DNA from: Symsagittifera roscoffensis
Lineage: Eukaryota > Xenacoelomorpha > Acoela > Convolutidae
DNA: 64,000 bases
Assembly: GCF_963678635.1 (NCBI RefSeq)
Contig: NC_087068.1
Location: 14,327,872 to 14,391,871, forward strand
Direction of reading: 5' to 3'
Under the pieces are notes generated by a model. That model was not told where the DNA came from, made no database searches, and saw only the letters and a list, made by a program, of their open reading frames with translations. The first letter of the stretch is position 1. Each line of letters begins with the position of its first letter. This document shows positions 55,881-64,000 of this stretch, in pieces. The position numbers were made by a program, and so were the translations under genes.

Positions 55881-58544
55881 AAAAAGAATTTAGAATCGGA
55901 GAAAAGTTTGAGAGATTCACTGAAAAAAAACCTTTTGACAAACTGAAAGCTATACTCCCTATTGTCTTAAAAACATGCTTCAAGCACAGCAGAATCATTT
56001 AAAAAAAAATTATTCAAACTGTGATATATTCTTGAAATCATTGTAAAGAACTCCCCATAAGCCGAGTCGCACAGCGTGTTAGTAGACTCCATAAAAGTAT
56101 CGATTCGTTTCTGTTGATTCAGTTTTGGGTTCATTATGCTATCATCTGGCTTGTACTTACTGAAAAAGTTCATTTGGTTACAATTATCTCACCTTTTAAA
56201 CTTTAGTTTTTGTTTTTGAGATTAACCACGAGATGAGAATTTTTACTTTTTCTAAGCCAGAGTGGGTCCGTTTGGGTGGTACGGAAAAAATATTGCTTAA
56301 AAACCACTCAAGTTTGTTCTGATTTTTCAGCGTTTTTCCCTGGAAACTTTTGGCAATTTTTAGTTTTTCGTTTTTTTTATGACTGGTATTTTCAAATCAT
56401 GTTTGAGAATATCACAAAAAGAACGGTTTGAATAAGTTAATGAGCTCAAAAAGTCAGGTGAAATTTTCTAAAATAAAATAGGATTCACTAAAAACCATGA
56501 TGTGGTATCAACCCAAAAAAAAATCTTAATTTGATTTTTTGAATGTATCAGACTGCGTTTGATAAGAATTTTAGCTCCAGTTCAGCTCTTCTCTGATTTT
56601 TACCTTCACTTAATTATGCTATTATACTGTGTTTTTTTGAATACCATTTTACCTTAAATATTTTATTAGCACCTGTTAGAAAAAAAACTACATACTGAAA
56701 AAAACCGATAATCAATGAGCATTTTTGATTTTTGTTTGTCATATTTTTTTGTCAAAAATTAATGTTCACTTCAATGTGATCGGAACATCATAATCAATTT
56801 GCCCAAAAACCGGAACGGTCGTTTTCATAACTTTTTCTGGTTTTTCCATGATTGTCTGTTTATTCTTCGAATGCTGAATGAAGGTACGCGTTTAGAAGTA
56901 GCTAATAATTTCCAAATAGAGAAAAAAAAATTCTCTCTTTAAGGTTTTTCTTTTTATAAGATCTTTTTTATCCCAAAAGATTGTGTTTGACAAAAGAAGG
57001 AAGAAGGAATCTTCGAAGATTTGATAGACCAGATGTTTTGTTGAGTACTGAGGCTGTGTTTTTTTGGAAAGGAATTTCATAATATTACAAACACTTTTAA
57101 AGTATAAGTCCTTTGTTAATTTTCTTTATGAAGGCAAGTATTCTATCACTACTTGAAGCTAGAAATTGAAATTCAGATATCTAAATTTCAAACTGTCTTT
57201 TACAAGGAGTGAGTTTTTTTGGCTTTCAGCCAGATTTTGTAGTTTTCTTTGGATTACACTTCTGCGGACTTAGCTTCCGGATGGTGCTTTAAATATAGCT
57301 GCATGTTTTTAGACAAAAATTGGAGTTTTGTACGAAACATTTCAAAGCGCAATGAAACGCGTTTTTTGCAATGAAAAATTTAGTTTTATATGTTCCAGTT
57401 TGTGGGCGGTATTTTCAGTTCATGTTTGTAAAGATCTCCGTGCAGATAATGAAATTAAGAGTCGGTTGAAAGAGTAAACGAGTTCCTAGAACAGGTAACA
57501 TATGCTAAATTAAAGTACGATTCACTAAAGAGTTAGATAAAAAGCCTTGCTTGGTCTTCTTTTGATTGGCTTTTGATTGGCCTTCTCTAAAAGTTAATCT
57601 GTAAAATAAAAAAAACCTCAGTATGGAGTTTTGACTTTTTTGAAACTGAAGCTGACGACACTTGAAAGAATGGACCTCTGCCAGTCAATTTTTCAAAAAA
57701 GTGAATATTGAGGCATATTAGAAACATAGTAATTGAGCCATTTCTGCTGTACATATGTTCTCTCAATGTCAAAAAAAAGACATTCAAAAATGACTCAATA
57801 TTTTTAAAAATAATAATTTTTCGAATGTATCAGACTGTGTTTATTACGAACCTCAATTTCCAGTTTAGCATTTCTCTAATTTTTACGTTCACTTAATTAT
57901 GCTTTTATACTGTGTATTTATAACTATTGTTACTTCAACTATTTTATCAATCCTTTTAACAAAAAAAACTCATCTAGAAAAAAAGTTGACAAACGTTGAA
58001 AATTTTTTGTTTTTATTTGTCTTATATTCTTTTTCGAAAATCATTTCTCACTTCACGGGGGTCAAACATTCATTCTCTATGCACGGCAACCGGATTGTCT
58101 ATTAGGATTGTTTTTTTTCTGAGTTTTCCAGAATTTTCTTTTAGTTCTTCGAGAGGTGATTGAAGGTACGCTTTGGGAAGTCGCTACTCACCTCCAACTA
58201 AATAAAAAATGAACAAGAACTTATAATCCAATTTCTTCATTATGATATTGATAAGTGATCGGCGTCTTGCACTATAGTATATCCAGTTCGAAGTAAAAAA
58301 ATTTTTAACCATCCTTTCAGCAATGGATAAATTTTCTGACTATTTAAACTCAGCAAAAAGTCACCCTTACGAACTTTACCACCCTGGGATTTGAAACACA
58401 ATACAATGCTACAACGACCACCATTAGTAAAACTACAGACACCAATCAGTACAACCATGCCGAGGTTTTCACCACATAGAAATCAAAACTGAGTGGACGC
58501 AACAAGAATCCCGGACTGAGGTGGTGGTTTTTATTTGATACCAG

Positions 58545-58897
58545 GCGCCAAATTAATTTTCTGAGCTCTCCGAAACCACTATACAGACCCAAATTTGACC
58601 AAATTTTCTGCGCCACAGGCAAGTTTTTGACAAAAAAGGCCAGATAAAAAGCGTTTCAAGGCATTTTTTGGAAAATTTCGACCAAAAAATTGCGTTTTTT
58701 TGGCGCGCTCCCTTCCCGCCCTCAAAATTAGTATAGATTGGCGCCAAAGACGCCTTTAGAAAAATTTCAAGGCCAGTCAGCCAAAAATTGATATCTCAAA
58801 ATAGTACAAAAGGGAAACCCTTTGGTTCGGCTGGGGGTCGAATCCCTGAAAAAAAGAAGGCGTCCGCCTCCCGCTCCCCCCCTAAATCCACCACTGT
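58545..58897 (+). mobile_element. hAT-type MITE copy D (left end lost)
   Basis: Shares AATTTTCTGAGCTCTCCGAA, TTTTCTGCGCCACAGGCAAG and GGGGGTCGAATCCCTGA with the other copies, and ends AAATCCACCACTG, a mutated form of the AAATCCGCCCCTG terminus. The left CAGGGG end is not present. Confidence 0.6.
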
Positions 58898-61205
58898 TTC
58901 GGACTATTGCAACCAGTTTCGGTATTTCTTGATTATTGCATGCAAGATTGGGAATTTCCGGATTATCGCGACCAAAAATTATTGTTTCTAGACTATATAG
59001 ACCAAAGAGAAGTGTCCGCGTTCTTTGGGACAGAAAGAAAAATCTGATAGATCAAAGCAAAAAGGATAGGACTAAAATTTAAAAAATTCTGAGATTGAAC
59101 AAAGCTATCAAAAAAGTAGCCAAATTTCAGACACAAGTTATAAGTAGTAAATATCAATTTATTTCACAGCGCTGATTTTTTAAAGCTTTTAGTGAAATTT
59201 TCTTCAATAAACGTTGGTTTGGAGTAAAGTCTCAGTTGAAACAGTGGTTTAATGACCAGACAGTCTCAGCCAAGTTTTGACGTGGGCCTTTTATTTTTCG
59301 GAGATCCCATTGCCCTGAATGGTAGCATTTACTACGACTATATGTGATATAACAACTGTTGTTCCAACTTTCAAAGAAAGTGGCGGATTAATTGTCTTTG
59401 AGTGTGCTTTTTTCTTCAGACAAACTTTGAATTCTTATCTAATGGTTTCTGATATCTCATGTAATCTGAAAATATTCAGGGCGTCGCTCAAATTCGAGCA
59501 GTCTTGTTATTGTTCAGACCATTTGAAAAACGTGGAGGAACTTTGTATTCGGATGTTTTTGTTTCCCACGCATAATCAGGTATCAAAACAATTATTGGAA
59601 TGCTTCAAGTAATATTTCATGTTCAAACGCTTTCAGTTGTGATTTGAACGACATTAAAAAGTTTTTAAAAAATTTTCTCCTTGTCTAGAAAACCTGTTTG
59701 AAATTTTTGATTTTCAGTCTATTTTCGAGCTAATAAGGTTTGCCAAAATAAAATTTGCAGGCTTACAATAGTGAAAATTTATTTTTTTTTGAGTAAAATT
59801 ACTTTTTGAAATTTTTTGTGCCATTTTGAGAATCAAGAATTCAAAAAATTTCTGCAAAAAAATGTCTTAATATTTTTACGATTTTTTTTCAAGTCATTTT
59901 TCTACAGAAACTGTTTTCGATTTGGCTTATTTGACTATGACCACGCCTAGTTTTTTTTGTTCAGTTCTTTTATCGCACCCTACAGAAAAAAAACGAAACT
60001 AATTTGAAAAATAAAATTTTGTAATTTAAGACTATGATCGGAACATTCTGTTCTGTTTGCTCAGCAACCGGCTATCATTGTTAGCCTAATGTTTGCTGTA
60101 GCGTCTATCAGATTCGACACCGTAAGGCTTGTAGCCTGCTCACATATGCTAAATTGTTCGAGAACAAATTAAAAGAAAAAATCATGAAATTTGATGTCAA
60201 GTTTATTCTAAAGAACGCAAATTTGTTTTTGAATGAAAATCAAGACTGAAAAGAAATAATGTAATTTTCTTTGCGCTTGTGAAAATAAAATCTATTTTTT
60301 CATTTTAGATGATTTACGCGGACTTGTAAGAAAACTACAGGCTATTTTAAGTGTTGTTTGCTAAAATGGGCATGTCAAGAGAACCTCCTTTACACCAGTG
60401 GTTGAAAAGTGAAACATTTCACACAATTTGCCTTTTCATAATCCGAATCTTTGTCTCGAGCACAAAGCGTGACACGGGATTGACGCCAGCTCTAAACGAC
60501 CGGGGATATCGCTTTAGAAATGAGGGATTAATTTGAATTAAACGGTTTGAATGAACATGCCAAAATGAACCGACCTTCAAACACAACACACGGTATTTTT
60601 TTTACTTTTATCTTCAAAAATGGCCCAAAAAAGTGCTCCAACTGCAATTATTTTACCACTTTTTCAGCAAATTCTATTGGATGAGATGCCTGAAAATAAA
60701 GGAAAATAGACAATAAAGATCTAAAATTCGCTATTTGCTTGCATATTGCTGGAAATAGAAAAAGACATCAAATATAGATTCAAACTTCACCTGGATTTTT
60801 CCACTTTTGGCTTATACAAACCTATTTTGCAAAATTTAATTTTGTTTAAAAATCTTTTGATTTTTGATGATATTCCTTCAGTAATTTTTTCATCTATCAT
60901 TTTGTCTGACGTAATTGCGAGAGATCCATCGGTTGGTTAAGGCGATTGTTATCATAAAGAAGTATAAACAGTTTATAACTGCATTCAAACATGCGTTCCT
61001 TGGAGTTGAGATGTTTATCTTGGATCCGACCGGGATAAGCCTGATGATTGAAAGTTTTTCTTTCACTGTGACAGTCTTATCTTAAGTGGATTTGACAGAA
61101 TGAAGATGCGGAAAACTTGGATTTCATTTAGAAGATCGAAGAAAGGTGAGTTCTTTTTTGAAGTAATTCTATTTTAAAAAAGATTTTGCAGTATTTGTGC
61201 ATTGA
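58898..61205. other. Gene-free stretch with TGTTCCGACC-family copy
   Basis: No gene supported. 59,512-60,050 is a copy of the TGTTCCGACC family (TGTTCAGACCATTTGAAAAA to GATCGGAACATTC). About 59,360 carries a GTTCCAACTTTCAAAGAAAG phrase of the family seen at 6,410 and 45,630. ORFs here are under 100 codons and without motifs. Confidence 0.55.
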
Positions 61206-61209
61206 TACA

Positions 61210-61619
61210 AGTTAATCAGACACTTCTTGGCGGTATCGTCAGCTTTTTTTCGACCCCCTGCCAACCCAAAGGCCCCCCTCCTTTGGTGCTTTTTAGGAAA
61301 CCTATTTTTGGCTGACCAACCTAATTTTTTTAAACGCACATTCGGCGCCAATAAATGTTAATTTTGAGAGGGAGCGCGCCCCAAAAATATGCGGTTTTTT
61401 TGTCAAAATTTTCCAAAAAGTGCCCAAAAACGGCTTTTTGACCTGTTTTTTTTTTGTTCAAAAGTTCGCCTGCTGCATAAAAAAATTGTGCAAATACGGT
61501 CTTTATAGTGTTCTAGGAGCGCTCAGCATTTTGAACAACCTAAAAAAAAGTCGACAAAATTTTCAAATTTTTTTTGAAAATCCGATCCCCCCCTGGAGAA
61601 AATCCTAAATCCGCCCCTG
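61210..61619 (-). mobile_element. hAT-type MITE copy E (minus orientation)
   Basis: On the minus strand it starts CAGGGGCGGATTTAGGATTT (at 61,619) and runs through the family's GGCGCGCTCCCTCTC-like and GGCTGACC segments to about 61,210, where a degenerate end lies near ACCCAAAGGCCCCC. Confidence 0.6.
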
Positions 61620-62251
61620 CTGCTCCTCCTCCCCTCCATCTTTGACCATTGTTAAAGCTAAATATTTCTCAAAGTTCAAGCCTTGAGTACGAAGTGCTAT
61701 CTTAACAAAGGAGGGGTTGTAAGACCACGCCCCTTAAGGTACCCGTCCTCAGATTCATGCACGACGTATTTAATGTTTACCCGTTACCTTAGAATACCGA
61801 ATGTTATCATAATTTAAATGACTGCGGAACTTGTCGCTCTTTGCTTCCATCTGAAACTCCTGAAAGATCAATTGCTGACAATTTAAACCAATACAATCAT
61901 CGCGTTCATCACCAGTAGAACACCAGTAGCAGGTTCTACGGATAACTTCGAAAACCTTTTCTGTTCGGTCTTATCTTAATTTTCCTTCACTAAATTTACG
62001 AATGAACTGAAACCCATATATGAAGATAGCAGATCTCCGTTAATAAATGCTTTTTTATGAGAACGTTTTTTTACCGTTTCCCCAAAGCTCCCCAAAAAGT
62101 TGTGAAACAAAGCTGTCAAACAAACCTGAGTTTTGATCATTTGGAATATTTGATTCCAATATTTCAGTTTGAAGTTTTGCTTTCAAACTTTAATTGACAT
62201 TTTTTTTCAATTACTCAACAACTGCCATGTTTTCCTGTTTATTTATTTCAG

Positions 62252-62527
62252 ATGCGAAAACAACATTCGTGTCAGCGATTCTTCTCTTCATCTTCTCTCT
62301 CCTCCAGCCTTGTGATTGTTCTGTGCGGAACACCATTGGTGAGTCATCACCGTCTGTCTACAAGTGGGACGAGGACGGAAGTGTTATCGTGGACATTCCG
62401 GTACACTATCTGGACATGCAGCAGACCAATTTCGTGGGTCGGCAGGGATCTCAAGTGACAATGCCATGTACAGACTCAAACACTGATAAAATATCCGATA
62501 AAGACACGATTGTCGTTTGGAAATTCG
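62252..62527 (+). CDS. Exon of an Ig-like secreted or membrane protein (N-terminal, gene continues outside)
   Basis: Acceptor TTATTTCAG ends at 62,251 and donor GTAAGT starts at 62,528. The exon is 276 bp, phase 1 at both ends, as is usual for Ig-domain exons. The translation has a hydrophobic signal-like stretch (TFVSAILLFIFSLLQPCDCS), then SPSVYKWDEDGSVIVDIP, and the start of an Ig domain: GRQGSQVTMPC (B-strand Cys) and DTIVVWKFG (C-strand Trp). The second Cys of the domain must be in the next exon, beyond the window. If the signal peptide is real, the start Met is in a short upstream exon, or the frame reads from ATG at 62,194. The specific gene is not recognised. Confidence 0.75.
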
Positions 62528-62783
62528 GTAAGTTACTATATTTAAATTATTTTCAATTATATTGAACCGCGAGAAATTTGAACGAGAAAGAGAGCAGGTT
62601 TCTTGGTCAAAGTGTTCGAACCGGCCGAACATTTGGTCAATTTTCAACTCAAATTAGAAAATAGTCGTGCAATAATTATAATAATTACTACCGGAACGTT
62701 CTTCACTGGATGAAATTATTTGCATTTTCAGTGGAAAACGATTAATGGAAAAATCGACGAATCCGTTGGGTTGTTATTAAGAT

Positions 62784-63155
62784 CAGGGGCGGATCTAGGA
62801 TTTTCTCGAGGTGGGAGGGGGCGGATTTTTTTTAGGTCGACCAAATTGATTTTCCGAGCTCTCCCAAAGCACTAAAAACTCTCTGTTTTGGCTAATTTTT
62901 CTGCGCCGCAGGCAAAAGTTTGAAAAAAAAAACAAGCCAGAAAAGGCGGAGCTTTTAGGCACTTTTTGGAAAATTTTGACAAAAAGCGCGTTTTTCGGCG
63001 CGCGCTTCCCCTTAAAAATTAGTCTATATTGGAGCCAACTTTCGAAAATTTTTAGGGTCCGTCAAAATAGTACAAAGGGAAAACTTTGGGTCGGCAGAGG
63101 GTCGAATCCCTGAGGGGAGGATATCCGACCCCCTCCCCACGTAAATCCTCCCCTG
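62784..63155 (+). mobile_element. hAT-type MITE copy B with 8-bp target duplication
   Basis: Begins CAGGGGCGGATCTAGGATTT and ends AAATCCTCCCCTG. It is flanked by ATTAAGAT at 62,776-62,783 and 63,156-63,163, the 8-bp duplication expected for hAT elements. There is no ORF of transposase type, so it is a non-autonomous element. Confidence 0.85.
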
Positions 63156-63610
63156 ATTAAGATCATGCAAACTTCCTTGATAGTTTTCTAATTTTACCTC
63201 TCTTCAATTGGTAGTTTTTAAACATCTTTAGTTGATATCCAACATGACTGCAAGAATCAAGTCGAGTCCTTGAATGTCCAGACTTTAAGGTGTCTAAAGC
63301 AAAATTTGGCTAAAAATTTTGGGTGAAGCTAACTTCATTTACAGTGTTAAGTACAAATTATAATAGTTCCAATCTACTTACAAATATTTTGAACAATGAA
63401 GAAGCTTCAAATTAATTTGGAATGGTTCATGAGGCTAAAACAATCAACGCACTTGCTATAGCTTGCAACAAATTTATCGGACGTCTTAAATTTTTAAAAT
63501 TAATTCTGACCTAGAGACATTGAATTGGCGTTAAAACTGCAATCGAAATTTCAAAACTGCGTTCGAATTGATAAAAGAGCAATGTATAATGATTGAGAAT
63601 TTCATTTTTG
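63156..63610 (+). repeat. Dispersed repeat, copy 2 (pairs with 3,194-3,655)
   Basis: Collinear with the TBL1-intron copy in the same orientation. Shared phrases include CTTTAGTTGATATCC, AATTTGGAATGGTTCATGAG and CTTGCTATAGCTTGCAACAA. Small indels separate them. Confidence 0.8.
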
Positions 63611-64000
63611 CCCTATTTCAAGAGCACAAATGAAACAGCTTGTTCATTGAACAACGATATGCCATACAATTTTTCAGAGCACAAAAGCACATAGAATACC
63701 GACAAAAAGGCTAAAATTGAAGACCAGTCCGTTGAAAACTATAAGAGTTAAAAAAATAAGAAAAAGTTGCACGCTTTTATAAATCGATTGTTGAAAGAAA
63801 ATGACTTTGTTCTGGTAATTCAGTTAAAAACTTCAAAGAAAACATACTATTTTTGTTTCGACTATTTTCGAAGAAAATTTCGATATATGTGCTCGGATGT
63901 TTAATTCTCCAATTAAAATTCGGCTTTTGACGAAAAAGTTATATATCATCCGAAAATTTTGACGGAAAAGTTATTAATGTCCTATTGTATTATTGATGTC

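Larger units (their letters stand above)
46900..58110 (+). repeat. Diverged tandem array of a repeat of about 1.5 kb
   Basis: Four landmark phrases recur in order. R is CAGCCAGATTTT...CTGCGGACTTAG (about 47,205, 48,710, 51,545, 57,230). Q is GTCGGAACA...TTGCACAAAAACTGGACC (about 47,445, 49,018, 50,893, 51,760, 56,778, 58,055). P is TATGTGTCTTGAAG...TAGCCTTGAAAT (47,753, 49,348, 49,753, 55,950). S is AAAACCGCC...GGCAATGAA-type (48,050, 50,190, 56,300). No ORF is conserved between units, so the array is non-coding. Confidence 0.65.
62528..64000 (+). other. Intron of the Ig-like gene, with MITE and dispersed repeat
   Basis: No further exon found before the window ends. It contains MITE copy B and its shared flank (listed separately). 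The last 390 bp are AT-rich with nothing recognisable. Confidence 0.6.

Noticed and set aside
57899-58105. 68-codon hydrophobic ORF
   Set aside because: It lies in a diverged array unit whose relatives do not keep the frame; AT-rich chance ORF.
1-64000. CRISPR arrays, bacterial operons or prophage
   Set aside because: No regularly spaced identical repeats with unique spacers. Splice sites and intron-bearing host genes show that this is eukaryotic DNA; the tandem repeats found are non-CRISPR in form.

Overview
This window is nuclear DNA from an animal. It is AT-rich, its genes carry introns, and it is crowded with dispersed repeats. Two host genes are partly visible. At the left edge is the 3' part of a TBL1-type (TBL1X/TBL1XR1/ebi) WD40 co-repressor gene: seven exons on the plus strand, ending at 9,607. 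Near the right edge (62,252-62,527) is one exon of an immunoglobulin-like secreted or membrane protein. Introns of up to 2.6 kb packed with mobile repeats suggest an invertebrate with a repeat-inflated genome. I cannot place the organism more precisely.

The centrepiece is an almost full-length Polinton/Maverick, a self-synthesising virus-like DNA transposon, at about 27,397-44,053 (about 16.7 kb). It has inverted terminal repeats of about 390 bp. The left arm (minus strand) carries a protein-primed family B DNA polymerase. The right arm (plus strand) carries, in order: small unknown genes, two proteins with PC4-like ssDNA-binding sequence patterns, a small membrane protein, an FtsK/HerA-type packaging ATPase, a retroviral-type integrase, a penton-like minor capsid protein, a basic core protein, the double-jelly-roll major capsid protein and an adenain-like cysteine protease with a 68-bp intron. 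Together these would copy the DNA (polymerase, ssDNA binders), integrate it (integrase), build and mature a particle (capsids, core, protease) and fill it (ATPase). The recognisable core genes carry in-frame stops or frameshifts, apart from the basic core protein. Several unrecognised small ORFs are intact. The element therefore looks recently dead, or some breaks are sequencing errors, because several lie in homopolymers.

The Polinton keeps unusual regulatory architecture between its genes: a 60-bp tandem array with four perfect TGACGTCA palindromes between the divergent polymerase and right-arm genes, an array of TGATTGGANACGA motifs, two perfect hairpins (14 and 19 bp), and start/stop overlaps (ATGA, TGATG) between neighbouring genes.

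The rest of the window is repeats. These are: hAT-type MITEs with CAGGGG ends (one with an 8-bp target duplication); a TGTTCCGACC...GGTCGGAACA family; a nearly perfect 132-bp repeat with coding potential at 12,973 and 16,328; a foldback at 44,962-45,218; and a diverged array at 46.9-58.1 kb. That array contains a very young head-to-tail duplication of 3,859 bp (48,164-52,022 and 52,023-55,880). A 200-bp run of N (25,754-25,953) is an assembly gap. The stretches 13-21 kb, 21.8-25.4 kb and 59-61 kb hold no gene that I can support.
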